Source of the DNA: Methylobacterium soli
Lineage (GTDB): Bacteria > Pseudomonadota > Alphaproteobacteria > Rhizobiales > Beijerinckiaceae
Direction of reading: 5' to 3'
NCBI RefSeq assembly: GCF_008806385.1
Contig: NZ_VZZK01000027.1
Coordinates: 31,110-95,109, forward strand
Length of the DNA stretch: 64,000 bases
Position 1 is the stretch's first letter. Each line of letters begins with the position of its first letter. A program made the position numbers and the translations under genes. The notes beneath the pieces were generated by a model that saw nothing but the letters and a program-made list of their open reading frames with translations, made no database searches and was not told the DNA's origin. This document shows, piece after piece, positions 51,823-60,897 of this stretch.

Positions 51823-53037
51823 ATGCTCAGAGGTATGCGGCTCGCCACGGCACTCGGCGTGCTGATGGCAGGATGCGTCGCGGCGCGTGCGGACGGACCG
51901 GTCCCGGTCAAGATCGGCGTGCTGAACGATCGCTCCGGCGTCTATTCCGACATCTCCGGGGAAGGCTCGGTGGTCGCCGCCCGCATGGCGCTCGAGGATT
52001 TCAAGCCGGCCGAGCACGGTCTCAAGGTCGAGATCGTCTCCGCCGATCACCAGAACAAGCCCGACGTCGGCTCGGCCATCGCCCGGCAATGGTATGACCG
52101 CGACGGCGTCGACGTGATCATGGACGTGGTCACCTCCTCGGTGGCGCTGGCGATCAACCAGGTGACGCGCGAGAAGAACAAGGTCCACATCAATTCGGGC
52201 GCGGGCAGCGCCGACCTCACCGGCTCGCAATGCACGCCCAACACCGTGCACTGGACCTACGACACCGCGGCTCTGGCCAACGGCACCGGCGGCGCGATGG
52301 TGAAGCGGGGCGGCGATACCTGGTTCTTCATCACGGCCGATTACGCCTTCGGCCAGGCGCTGCAGCGCGACACCTCGGCGGTCGTCACGAAGAATGGCGG
52401 CAAGGTCGTGGGGTCGGTGAAGACGCCCTTCCCGAACTCCGACTTCTCCTCGTTCCTGCTCCAGGCCCAGGCCTCGAAGGCCAAGGTGATCGGGCTCGCG
52501 AATGCGGGCGGCGACACGATCAACGCCGTCAAGCAGGCCGCCGAGTTCGGCATCACCGAGGGCGGCCAGGCTCTGGCGGGCCTCCTGATCTTCTCCTCCG
52601 ACATCCACTCCCTGACCCCGAAGGTGGCGCAGGGCCTCGTGCTGACGGAGCCCTTCTACTGGGACCTCAACGACGCGACCCGCTCCTTCTCCGACCGCTT
52701 CGCGAAGCTCTTCGGCGGCAAGAAGCCGACGGCGGCCCAGGCCGGCGTCTACGCGGGCACGCTCCACTACCTCAAGGCCGTCGAGGCCCAGAAATCGGCC
52801 CGCGACGGCGCCGCCACGGTGGCCAAGATGAAGGAGCTGCCCACCGACGATCCGCTCTTCGGCAAGGGCGAGATCCGCGCCGACGGCCGCAAGATCCACG
52901 ACATGTACCTGTTCGAGGTCAAGAAGCCCGCCGAGTCGAAGGGCGAGTGGGACCTCTACAAGCTGCTCGCCACCATTCCCGGCAAGGAGGCCTTCCGCCC
53001 CCTCAACGAGGGCGGCTGCCCGCTGGTCAAGGGCTGA
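51823..53037 (+). CDS. livK: Periplasmic ABC substrate-binding protein, LivK-like
   Basis: Solute receptor of 404 residues with a signal peptide (MRLATALGVLMAGCVAARAD). The mature start VPVKIGVLNDRSGVYSDISG, with DRSGVYSD as the ligand-contact loop, and the later DYAFGQAL are typical of type I Liv/amide-binding proteins. The subgroup common in Methylobacterium and Bradyrhizobium binds solutes not yet fixed by sequence, so branched-chain amino acids or their oxo-acids are inferred from the neighbouring catabolic genes. GGGAG precedes the ATG at 51823. Confidence 0.9.
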   Translation: MLRGMRLATALGVLMAGCVAARADGPVPVKIGVLNDRSGVYSDISGEGSVVAARMALEDFKPAEHGLKVEIVSADHQNKPDVGSAIARQWYDRDGVDVIMDVVTSSVALAINQVTREKNKVHINSGAGSADLTGSQCTPNTVHWTYDTAALANGTGGAMVKRGGDTWFFITADYAFGQALQRDTSAVVTKNGGKVVGSVKTPFPNSDFSSFLLQAQASKAKVIGLANAGGDTINAVKQAAEFGITEGGQALAGLLIFSSDIHSLTPKVAQGLVLTEPFYWDLNDATRSFSDRFAKLFGGKKPTAAQAGVYAGTLHYLKAVEAQKSARDGAATVAKMKELPTDDPLFGKGEIRADGRKIHDMYLFEVKKPAESKGEWDLYKLLATIPGKEAFRPLNEGGCPLVKG

Positions 53038-53045
53038 TCCCGGGA

Positions 53046-53069
53046 CGGCCGGGCCGCCGCGCCCGGCCG
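53046..53069 (+). promoter_or_regulatory. Stable hairpin between livK and livH
   Basis: Perfect 9-bp G/C arms CGGCCGGGC and GCCCGGCCG with a 6-base loop begin 8 bp after the livK stop and are not followed by a T-tract. Such hairpins often protect binding-protein mRNA and lower expression of the permease genes behind them. Confidence 0.55.
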
Positions 53070-53121
53070 AAACCCCGCATCGGCGGAACGAGGCGTAACC
53101 GAACATGATGACGATCCGTCC

Positions 53122-54009
53122 ATGATGACCATCCTGGGGGTCCCGACCCAAGCGCTGTTCGGCCAGCTCCTCCTCGGGCTGATCAACGGCTCCTTCTACG
53201 CTCTGCTCTCTCTCGGGCTGGCGATCATCTTCGGCCTCCTGAACATCATCAACTTCGCCCACGGGGCGCAGTACATGATGGGCGCCTTCGTGGCTTGGAT
53301 GCTCCTGAACTATGCGGGCCTGGGCTATTGGTGGGCGCTGATCCTGGCGCCCCTCGCGGTCGGGCTGTTCGGGGTTGTCCTCGAGCGGCTCCTGATCGCG
53401 CGGCTGTACAAGCTCGACCATCTCTACGGCCTGCTCCTGACCTTCGGGCTCGCCCTGATCATCCAGGGCCTGTTCCGCCAGCAATACGGCGTCTCGGGGC
53501 TGCCCTACGCGATCCCGCCCGAGCTCTCGGGCGGCCAGCGCCTGCCCTTCATGTTCCTGCCGAACTACCGGGGCTGGATCGTCGCCTTCTCGCTCGTGAT
53601 CTGCATCGTCACCTGGCTCGTCATCGAGAAGACGAAGCTCGGCGCCTACCTGCGCGCCGCCACCGAGAACCCGACCCTCGTCCAGGCCTTCGGGGTCAAC
53701 GTGCCCCTGCTCCTGACGCTCACCTACGGTTTCGGCGTGGCGCTGGCCGCGCTCGCGGGCGTCCTCGCCGCGCCGGTCTACTCGGTGAACCCGAATATGG
53801 GCGCCGACATCATCATCGTGGTCTTCGCGGTCGTCGTCATCGGCGGGATGGGCTCGATCCTCGGCTCGATCCTGACGGGCTTCGCCCTCGGCCTCGTCGA
53901 GGGCCTGACCAAGGTGTTCTACCCGGAGGCCTCGGCCACCGCGATCTTCGTCATCATGGTGGTGGTGCTGCTCGTGAAGCCCGCCGGCCTGTTCGGCAAA
54001 CCCGCGTGA
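53122..54009 (+). CDS. livH: ABC transporter permease, LivH
   Basis: Inner-membrane permease of 295 residues with about eight helices. The family signature GLINGSFYALLSLGLAIIFG, then LLNIINFAHG near the start is typical of LivH, and the ATPase-contact loop is LGAYLRAATENPTLVQAFGV. It partners with LivM directly downstream (32-bp gap). Confidence 0.94.
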   Translation: MMTILGVPTQALFGQLLLGLINGSFYALLSLGLAIIFGLLNIINFAHGAQYMMGAFVAWMLLNYAGLGYWWALILAPLAVGLFGVVLERLLIARLYKLDHLYGLLLTFGLALIIQGLFRQQYGVSGLPYAIPPELSGGQRLPFMFLPNYRGWIVAFSLVICIVTWLVIEKTKLGAYLRAATENPTLVQAFGVNVPLLLTLTYGFGVALAALAGVLAAPVYSVNPNMGADIIIVVFAVVVIGGMGSILGSILTGFALGLVEGLTKVFYPEASATAIFVIMVVVLLVKPAGLFGKPA

Positions 54010-54041
54010 CACCGCGCCTGCCCCCCTCGAGGACCTGACCC

Positions 54042-55031
54042 ATGGCCCACGCCGCCGCCCCGGCCGATGCCGCCCCGATCGCAGCCGCCCTCCCCGAGAC
54101 CCGGGACACCAAGGCCCTGCACCGCATCGTCTTCATCGGCCTTGCCGTGCTGCTCGCTGTGCTGCCCTTCGGGCTCTACCCCGTCTTCCTGATGAAGGTT
54201 CTGTGCTTCGCGCTGTTCGCGCTGGCCTTCAACCTGCTGCTGGGCTACGGCGGCCTCCTCAGCTTCGGCCATGCCGCCTATTTCGGCATGGCAAGCTATG
54301 TCAGCGCCTACGCGGCCAAGAACTGGGGCGTGACGCCCGAGATCGCGATCCTCGCCGGCACGCTGACCGCGGCGCTCCTCGGCCTCGCCTTCGGCGCGCT
54401 CGCGATCCGGCGCCAGGGCATCTACTTCTCGATGATCACCCTGGCGCTCGCCCAGATGGTGTTCTTCTTCTCGCTCCAGGCCAAGATGACGGGTGGCGAG
54501 GACGGCATCCAGGCGGTGCCGCGCGGACGGCTCTTCGGCCTGATCGACCTGTCCGATGACCGCGTGCTCTACGTCCTCGTGGCGCTGATCTTCTTCGGCG
54601 GCCTGCTCTTGATCTACCGGATCATCCACTCGCCGTTCGGGCAGGTGCTCAAGGCCATCCGGGACAACGAGCCGAGGGCGATCTCGCTCGGCTACCGCAC
54701 GACCCGCTACAAGCTCGCGGTCTTCGTGCTCTCCACGACGCTCGCGGGGCTGGCCGGCGCCACCAAGGCCATCGTGTTCCAGCTCGCCTCCCTGACCGAC
54801 GTGCACTGGTCGATGTCGGGCGAGGTGGTGCTGATGACGCTGGTCGGCGGCATGGGCACGGTGTTCGGGCCCATCGCCGGATCCTTCGTGATCGTCGCGA
54901 TGGAGAACTACCTCGCGGAGTTCGGCGCCTGGGTGACGATCATCCAGGGCTGCGTCTTCGTGGTCTGCGTGCTCGTCTTCCGCGAGGGCATCGTCGGCCT
55001 CGTCGCGCGCAAGCTGCGCAAGCCCCTGTAG
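54042..55031 (+). CDS. livM: ABC transporter permease, LivM
   Basis: Second permease of 329 residues. After a 40-residue cytosolic start come about nine helices. LivM signatures are FALAFNLLLGYGGLLSFGHA and AIRDNEPRAISLGYRTTRYK, the latter the ATPase-contact loop. The HSD10-like dehydrogenase gene starts 13 bp later, so transporter and catabolic genes are in one transcription unit. Confidence 0.94.
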   Translation: MAHAAAPADAAPIAAALPETRDTKALHRIVFIGLAVLLAVLPFGLYPVFLMKVLCFALFALAFNLLLGYGGLLSFGHAAYFGMASYVSAYAAKNWGVTPEIAILAGTLTAALLGLAFGALAIRRQGIYFSMITLALAQMVFFFSLQAKMTGGEDGIQAVPRGRLFGLIDLSDDRVLYVLVALIFFGGLLLIYRIIHSPFGQVLKAIRDNEPRAISLGYRTTRYKLAVFVLSTTLAGLAGATKAIVFQLASLTDVHWSMSGEVVLMTLVGGMGTVFGPIAGSFVIVAMENYLAEFGAWVTIIQGCVFVVCVLVFREGIVGLVARKLRKPL

Positions 55032-55044
55032 CGACGGGGAAGCC

Positions 55045-55812
55045 ATGCGGATCGACGGCAGCGTCATCCTCGTCACCGGTGCGGCCTCGGGCCTCGGCGC
55101 GGCGGTGGCCGACCACCTGTCCGGCCTCGGCGCCCGCCTCGTCCTCGCCGACCGGGACCGGGACGGTGTCGTGGCCCGGGCCGATTCACTCGGGCCACTG
55201 GCCCGAGCGGTGCGGGTGGACGTCACCAGCGAGGCCGAGGGGCAGGCCGCCGTCGCGGCCGCTCTCGACACGTTCGGCCGGCTGTCCGGCCTGATCAACT
55301 GCGCCGGCATCGCGGTGAGCGAGCGCGTCCTCGGGCGCTCCGGCCCGCACGCTCTTGAGAGCTTCGCCCGCACCGTGCAGGTCAATCTCGTCGGCACCTT
55401 CAACATGATCCGCCTCGCCGCCGAGGCGATCGGGCGAAACGAGCCGGACGCGGAATCCGAGCGCGGCGTGATAGTCAACACCGCCTCGATCGCGGCCTTC
55501 GACGGCCAGATCGGCCAGGCGGCCTACGCGGCCGCGAAGGGTGGCGTCGCCAGCATGACCCTGCCGCTGGCACGCGAGCTCGCGCGTTTCGGCATCCGCG
55601 TGGTGACGATCGCACCGGGCGTGTTCGAGACGCCCATGATGGCGGCGATGCCGGAGGAGGTGAAGGCCTCGCTCGGCGCCTCCGTGCCGTTCCCGCCGCG
55701 CCTCGGTCGCCCGGCGGAATACGCCGCCCTGGTGCAGCACGCCCTCGAGAACCCCATGCTCAACGGCGAGGTAATCCGCCTCGACGGCGCGCTCCGGATG
55801 GCGCCGCGCTAG
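55045..55812 (+). CDS. HSD10-like 3-hydroxyacyl-CoA dehydrogenase (SDR)
   Basis: SDR of 255 residues closely similar to human HSD10/ERAB, the isoleucine-pathway 2-methyl-3-hydroxybutyryl-CoA dehydrogenase. Motifs: TGAASGLG, NCAGIAVSERV, GTFNMIRLAAEAIGRNEPD, catalytic Ser in VNTASIAAF and YAAAK in AAYAAAKGG; the end NGEVIRLDGALRM is nearly the same as in HSD10. It probably oxidises 2-methyl-3-hydroxybutyryl-CoA to 2-methylacetoacetyl-CoA, the substrate of the thiolase encoded next. Confidence 0.9.
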   Translation: MRIDGSVILVTGAASGLGAAVADHLSGLGARLVLADRDRDGVVARADSLGPLARAVRVDVTSEAEGQAAVAAALDTFGRLSGLINCAGIAVSERVLGRSGPHALESFARTVQVNLVGTFNMIRLAAEAIGRNEPDAESERGVIVNTASIAAFDGQIGQAAYAAAKGGVASMTLPLARELARFGIRVVTIAPGVFETPMMAAMPEEVKASLGASVPFPPRLGRPAEYAALVQHALENPMLNGEVIRLDGALRMAPR

Positions 55813-55934
55813 CGGCCGCTCCCGATCGCGCTGCCGCCGGGAACGGCGCTCAGTCCTCGATCGTGACGCGCTCCGACGCCGAACCGGTCTCCATTTCGGC
55901 GAAGGCGCGCCAGACCTCAGGGAGGTTAGACCCG

Positions 55935-57119
55935 ATGCAGGATCCGATCGTCATCGTCGGGGCCGCCCGTACCCCGATCGGCGCGCTTCAGGGCGCCTTC
56001 GCGGACCTGTCGGCCCCGCGCCTCGGCGCGGCCGCCATCGCGGCGGCCCTGACGCGTTCCGGCCTCGCGCCGGAGGCGGTCGAGGAGGTGGTGTTCGGCT
56101 GCGTGCTTCCGGCCGGCCAGGGACAGGCCCCGGCGCGCCAGGCCGCCCTCGGGGCAGGGTTGCCCCTCGCGGCCGGCGCCACCACGATCAACAAGATGTG
56201 CGGCTCCGGCATGAAGGCCGTGATGCTCGCCCACGACGCCCTCGCGGTCGGCAGCGTCGGAATCGCGGTGGCGGGCGGCATGGAGAGCATGACGAACGCC
56301 CCCTACCTCCTCGACCGGGCGCGCTCCGGCTACCGGATGGGCCACGGCACCATCCGCGACCACATGTTCCTCGATGGGCTGGAGGATGCCTACGACAAGG
56401 GCCGCCTGATGGGCACCTTCGCGGAAGATTGCGCCCAATCCTACCAGTTCACCCGCGAGGCGCAGGATGCCTACGCCCTCGCCTCGCTGGCGCGCGCCCG
56501 GGACGCCGCCGCCTCGGGCCGCTTCCGCGACGAGATCATCCCGGTGAGCGTCGGCGCCGGACAGACCGCGCGGGTCATCAGCGAGGACGAGCAGCCCGGG
56601 AAGGCCCGGCCCGACAAGATCCCGTCGTTGCGGCCCGCCTTCCGGGAGGGCGGGACCGTGACGGCCGCCAATGCCAGCTCGATCTCCGATGGGGCGGCGG
56701 CCCTCGTGCTGATGCGCCTGTCGGAGGCCGAGCGCCGGGGTTTGACGCCACTCGCGGCGCTGCGCGGGCACGCCTCGCACGCGCAGGCCCCGAACCTCTT
56801 CACCACGGCCCCCGTGGGCGCCGTCCGAAAGCTCCTGGAGCGGGTCGGCTGGGAGGCGGGCGCGGTCGATCTCTACGAGGTGAACGAGGCCTTCGCGGTG
56901 GTCGCCATGGCGGCGATGCGCGACCTCGACCTCCCGCATGAACGCGTCAACATCCATGGCGGCGCCTGCGCGCTCGGCCACCCGATCGGCGCCTCCGGTG
57001 CGCGCATCCTCGTGACCCTGCTGGCGGCGCTCCAGACCCACGGCCTCAGCCGCGGCGTCGCCAGCCTCTGCATCGGCGGCGGCGAGGCGACGGCCGTGGC
57101 GGTGGAGCGGCTTCACTAG
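55935..57119 (+). CDS. Acetyl-CoA acyltransferase (thiolase)
   Basis: Thiolase of 394 residues. The three active-site stretches are present: NKMCGSGMKA (nucleophilic Cys), VNEAFA (catalytic His region: HGGACALGHPIGASG) and CIGGGEATA (second Cys). With the HSD10-like gene 122 bp upstream, cleavage of 2-methylacetoacetyl-CoA to acetyl-CoA and propionyl-CoA is the likely step; acetoacetyl-CoA is another possible substrate. GGAGG lies about 8 bp before ATG 55935. It converges on the acyl-CoA synthetase gene. Confidence 0.92.
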   Translation: MQDPIVIVGAARTPIGALQGAFADLSAPRLGAAAIAAALTRSGLAPEAVEEVVFGCVLPAGQGQAPARQAALGAGLPLAAGATTINKMCGSGMKAVMLAHDALAVGSVGIAVAGGMESMTNAPYLLDRARSGYRMGHGTIRDHMFLDGLEDAYDKGRLMGTFAEDCAQSYQFTREAQDAYALASLARARDAAASGRFRDEIIPVSVGAGQTARVISEDEQPGKARPDKIPSLRPAFREGGTVTAANASSISDGAAALVLMRLSEAERRGLTPLAALRGHASHAQAPNLFTTAPVGAVRKLLERVGWEAGAVDLYEVNEAFAVVAMAAMRDLDLPHERVNIHGGACALGHPIGASGARILVTLLAALQTHGLSRGVASLCIGGGEATAVAVERLH

Positions 57120-57162
57120 GAGAACGCGCTCAGCCGGTCGGGCACCGCATCGGACGCGCGGC

Positions 57163-58884
57163 CTATTTCGGCTCCCCGTTGCCCCGCAATTCCGGGAAGT
57201 CGCCCTGCGTGAAGGCGATGCCCCGATAGGTGTCCTCGGTGCGGCCCTCATGCTCCAGGCGGCGAAGCTGGACGCGACGGATCTTGCCCGAGATGGTCTT
57301 CGGCAATTCCTCCACGAACTCGATGCTGCGCAGGCGCTTGAACGGCGCGAGGCGGGCATTGGTGAAGCGAAAGATCGCGAGCGCGGTCTCGCGGCTCGGC
57401 TCGGCGCCGGCGACCAGCGACAGATAGGCCTTCGGAATGCTGGAGCGGATCGCGTCCGGGGCCGGAATCACGGCGGCCTCCGCCACCGCCTCGTGCTCGA
57501 TCAGCACGCTCTCCAGCTCGAACGGGCTGATGCGGTAGCCCGAGGATTTGAAGACGTCGTCGGAGCGCCCGACGAAGGTCAGGTAGCCGTCCTCGTCCAG
57601 GAAGGCGACGTCGCCCGTGCGGTAGACCGCGCCCTCGACGGGCGCGACGCCGCCGGTCTCGGTCTGGTAGCCCTGCATCAGCCCGGCCGGGCGCTCGGCC
57701 CCGAGGGCGAGGCAGACCTCACCCTCGCTCGCCGGATGGTCGTCGTGGTCGAGGATGCGGACCCGGTAGCCCGGCAGCGGCCGGCCCATCGCGCCGACCT
57801 TCACGGTCTGGCCCGGCGCGTTCGCGATCTGGGCCGTGGTCTCGGTCTGGCCGTAGCCATCCCGGATGGTGAGGCCCCAGGCCTGGCGCACCCGCTCGAT
57901 CACCTCCGGGTTCAGGGGCTCGCCCGCCGCGCAGACCTCGCGCAGCGCCAGGGTCTGGGCGGTCAGGTCCTCCTGGATCATCAGGCGCCAGACGGTCGGG
58001 GGTGCGCAGAGCGTGGTGACGCCGCAGCGCGCCATCACGGCGAGCAGCGCCGGCGCGCTGAACGGCGCCTGGTTGCAGATGAAGACCGTCGCACCGGCAT
58101 TCCAGGGGGCGAAGAACGAGCTCCAGGCATGTTTCGCCCAGCCGGGCGAGGAGACGTTGAGATGCACGTCGCCGGGTTGAAGCCCGAGCCAGTACATGGT
58201 CGAGAGGGCGCCGACCGGGTAGCTGCGATGGCTGTGCCGGACGAGCTTGGGCTTCGCCGTCGTCCCCGAGGTGAAGTAGAGGAGGAGCGGGTCCTCCGCG
58301 GCGGTGGCGGCCTCCGGCTCGAACCGCTCGGAGGCCGCATCGGCCGCCGCGTAGGGAAGCCAGCCAGGCGCCTCGGTGTGTCCGGTCACGACCCGGATCA
58401 CCCCGGTGGTGTCGAGGGCGTCACATTTCGCGACCTGCTCCGGCCCGGCCACGATCATGCGGGCGTGGCCGCGGTCGAGCCGGTCGGCCAGTTCCTCGCC
58501 GGTGAGAAGCGTGGTCGCCGGAATCACCACGGCGCCGAGCTTCATCGCGGCCAGCATGGTCTCCCAGAGCGCCGGCACGTTGCCGAGGAGCAGGAGCAGG
58601 TGATCGCCGCGCCTCAGCCCGAGGCCGCGCAGGTGGTTCGCGACACGGTTCGAGCGGGCGCTCATCTCGGCGAAGCTCAGCCGCGTCTCGGCGCCCGAGG
58701 CGGCGTCGACGATCCAGAGCGCCAGACGGTCGCGGCTCTCCGGCCTCGAAGCGAGGTCGGCATCGAACCAGTCGAGCGCCCAGTTGAAGGCGGGCTCACC
58801 CGGCCATCGAAAACCCGAATAGGCGGCCTCGTAATCGGTCCGGTGGGTCAGCAGGAAATCGCGGGACTCCCGAAAGCTCGGCAT
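57163..58884 (-). CDS. AMP-forming acyl-CoA synthetase
   Basis: Adenylate-forming ligase of 573 residues. Motifs: LLYFTSGTTAKPKLVRHSHR (P-loop A3), DGYGQTET (A5), YRTGDVAFLDEDGYLTFVGR (A7/A8), ISPFELES and the C-terminal catalytic Lys in PKTISGKIRR (A10). Similar to medium-chain (ACSM-type) synthetases that activate short branched or aromatic acids, so isobutyrate, 2-methylbutyrate or similar acids are plausible here. It heads toward the thiolase gene. Its start is followed upstream by a 12-bp tandem repeat. Confidence 0.9.
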   Translation of the reverse strand: MPSFRESRDFLLTHRTDYEAAYSGFRWPGEPAFNWALDWFDADLASRPESRDRLALWIVDAASGAETRLSFAEMSARSNRVANHLRGLGLRRGDHLLLLLGNVPALWETMLAAMKLGAVVIPATTLLTGEELADRLDRGHARMIVAGPEQVAKCDALDTTGVIRVVTGHTEAPGWLPYAAADAASERFEPEAATAAEDPLLLYFTSGTTAKPKLVRHSHRSYPVGALSTMYWLGLQPGDVHLNVSSPGWAKHAWSSFFAPWNAGATVFICNQAPFSAPALLAVMARCGVTTLCAPPTVWRLMIQEDLTAQTLALREVCAAGEPLNPEVIERVRQAWGLTIRDGYGQTETTAQIANAPGQTVKVGAMGRPLPGYRVRILDHDDHPASEGEVCLALGAERPAGLMQGYQTETGGVAPVEGAVYRTGDVAFLDEDGYLTFVGRSDDVFKSSGYRISPFELESVLIEHEAVAEAAVIPAPDAIRSSIPKAYLSLVAGAEPSRETALAIFRFTNARLAPFKRLRSIEFVEELPKTISGKIRRVQLRRLEHEGRTEDTYRGIAFTQGDFPELRGNGEPK

Positions 58885-58920
58885 GGACGTTCTCCCAAAG
58901 TCATCTTCGGCCAGGTTTTG

Positions 58921-58956
58921 CTTGGCACCGTTCTTGGCATCGTTCTTGGCATCGTT
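58921..58956. repeat. Three tandem 12-bp repeats (CTTGGCAYCGTT)
   Basis: CTTGGCACCGTT, CTTGGCATCGTT and CTTGGCATCGTT follow each other without spacer in the 151-bp gap between the enoyl-CoA hydratase stop and the acyl-CoA synthetase start (both minus strand). The spacing is close to one helical turn, so it may be a regulator-binding array for the synthetase; slippage-born repeat is the alternative. Confidence 0.75.
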
Positions 58957-59035
58957 CTTGTGCAGCTGGTCTCCTGCACGCGCCTGCGCGAGCCTCGCTC
59001 CTCCCCCCGTCGCGGCCGGGGGGAGGAGCGCCCCC

Positions 59036-59809
59036 TTATCGGTTCTGGAACTTCGCCGGCCGCTTCTCCACGAAAGCAGCCATGCCCTCCTTCTGGTCGG
59101 CCGTGGCGAACATCGCGTGGAAGACCCGGCGCTCGAAGCGGATGCCCTCGGTGAGCGTGGTCTCGTCGGCGCGGTTCACCGCTTCCTTGGTCATCATCGC
59201 GATGGGCTTCGACATGCCCGCGATGGTCCCGGCGGTGCGCAGGGCGTCGTCCAGGAGCGTGTCGGCCGCCACCACGCGGGCGACGAGGCCGGAGCGCTCG
59301 GCCTCGGCCGCATCCATGTTGCGCCCGGTCAGGCACATCTCCATGGCCTTCGCCTTGCCGATGGCGCGCGTCAGGCGCTGGCTCCCGCCGATGCCGGGCA
59401 TCACCCCGAGCTTGATCTCCGGCTGCCCGAAGACCGCGTTGTCGGCCGCCAGGATGATGTCGCACATCATGGCGAGCTCGCAGCCGCCGCCGAGGGCGTA
59501 GCCCGCCACCGCCGCGATGGTGGGCGTCCGCAGGGCGCTGAACCGATCCCAGGCGGAAAAGCGGTCGCCCGCATACATCTCCACGTAGGTGGCGCTCTGC
59601 ATCTCCTTGATGTCGGCGCCCGCCGCGAAGGCCTTGGCCGATCCCGTGATCACGATGCAGCCGATCTCCGGATCGGCATCGGCCTCGGTCGCCGCCGCGA
59701 TCAGCTCCTCGGTGAGCTGCGCGTTGAGGGCGTTCAGCGCCTTAGGGCGGTTCAGCGTGATCAGCAGGACGCGCCCGCGCGTCTCGGTGAGGATCGTCTC
59801 GTAGCCCAT
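59036..59809 (-). CDS. Enoyl-CoA hydratase
   Basis: Crotonase-fold enzyme of 257 residues, the usual length. The oxyanion-hole strings are KAFAAGADIKEM and VAGYALGGGCELAMMCD, and both catalytic glutamates appear present (GGGCELAMM and QPEIKLGVMPGIGGSQRL). It should hydrate methacrylyl-CoA in valine breakdown and similar enoyl-CoAs. The ATG at 59809 overlaps the mmsB stop (TGATG), coupling translation. It is the last gene of the mmsA-to-ech operon. Confidence 0.93.
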   Translation of the reverse strand: MGYETILTETRGRVLLITLNRPKALNALNAQLTEELIAAATEADADPEIGCIVITGSAKAFAAGADIKEMQSATYVEMYAGDRFSAWDRFSALRTPTIAAVAGYALGGGCELAMMCDIILAADNAVFGQPEIKLGVMPGIGGSQRLTRAIGKAKAMEMCLTGRNMDAAEAERSGLVARVVAADTLLDDALRTAGTIAGMSKPIAMMTKEAVNRADETTLTEGIRFERRVFHAMFATADQKEGMAAFVEKRPAKFQNR

Positions 59810-60708
59810 CAGCCCTGGTCTCCCGTGTGGCGGCCCCGGAGCAGGTTGATGATGGCGGAGAAATCCTCTCCCCCGTGCCCGAGGCCCTCGAACAGAGCGT
59901 AGAGTTGCACGGCCTCCGCGCCCAGCGGGGTCGAGGCGCCCGCGGCGCCGGCGGCGGCCTGCGCGAGGCGCAGGTCCTTCAGCATCAGGCTCGCGGCAAA
60001 GCCCGGCCGGTAGGCGTTGTTGGCGGGCGAGGTCGGCACCGGGCCCGGCACGGGGCAATAGGTGGTGAGCGACCAGCATTGGCCGGAGGAGACCGAGGCG
60101 ACGTCGAACAGGGCCTGGCGCGACAGGCCGAGCTTTTCTCCGAGGGCGAAGGCCTCGCAGACCCCGATCATCGAGATGCCGAGGATCATGTTGTTGCAGA
60201 TCTTGGCGGCCTGTCCCGCGCCCGCCTCGCCGCAATGGAAGATGCTCCGGCCCATCGCCTTGAGGATCGGCTCGGCGCGCGCGAAGGCGGCCTGACTGCC
60301 GCCCGCCATGAAGGTGAGCGTCCCGGCCTTGGCGCCCCCGGTCCCGCCCGAGACCGGCGCGTCGATCGAGGGGCAGCCCTGCGCCTCCGCGAGCGCGTGC
60401 GCCTTGCGGGCGCTCTCCACGTCGACCGTGGAGGAATCGATCAAGAGGGTGCCGGAGGGAAGCGCATCGGCGAGCTGCGTCCAGACCTCGACCACGTGGC
60501 GGCCGGCCGGCAGCATCGTCACGACGGTTCCGGCGGTCTCGGCGGCGTCCAGAGCCGAGCCGACGACCTCGATGCCGGCCTCCCTGGCGCTCTCCAGGGA
60601 GGCCGGATTCAGGTCGAACCCGCGCACGCGGTAGCCGGCCCGCACGAGGTTGGCCGCCATGGGTCCGCCCATGTTGCCCAGACCGACGAATCCGATGAGC
60701 TCAGTCAT
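59809..60708 (-). CDS. mmsB: 3-hydroxyisobutyrate dehydrogenase
   Basis: NAD-dependent enzyme of 299 residues in valine breakdown. The cofactor loop is FVGLGNMGGPMAANLVRAGY, the substrate-binding signature is DAPVSGGTGGAKAGTLTFMA, and the catalytic lysine lies in GAGQAAKICNN. It oxidises 3-hydroxyisobutyrate to methylmalonate semialdehyde, the substrate of MmsA encoded upstream in the same operon. It overlaps the hydratase gene by one base. Confidence 0.95.
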   Translation of the reverse strand: MTELIGFVGLGNMGGPMAANLVRAGYRVRGFDLNPASLESAREAGIEVVGSALDAAETAGTVVTMLPAGRHVVEVWTQLADALPSGTLLIDSSTVDVESARKAHALAEAQGCPSIDAPVSGGTGGAKAGTLTFMAGGSQAAFARAEPILKAMGRSIFHCGEAGAGQAAKICNNMILGISMIGVCEAFALGEKLGLSRQALFDVASVSSGQCWSLTTYCPVPGPVPTSPANNAYRPGFAASLMLKDLRLAQAAAGAAGASTPLGAEAVQLYALFEGLGHGGEDFSAIINLLRGRHTGDQG

Positions 60709-60897
60709 CTTCCGGTTTCTCCCGTTCTTCGCGGCGCGGCCTTCCCGGCCGCGCTCGCTTCCTGATCATCCCTCGCCCCGCCCGTCGGGGCGAGGCCTGA
60801 GCGGCAGCGACGGCTCCGGATCGGACACATGCCCCGATGCCCGTTCGAGGCCGACCGGCTCGCGCGCAAGGCCCGGACAGGGAGCCCGCCCGGCCCG

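Noticed and set aside
51526..54012. 828-codon minus-strand frame opposite livK and livH
   Set aside because: Composition is typical of antisense frames in high-GC DNA (His/Asp/Glu/Arg-rich), and it covers well-supported transporter genes.
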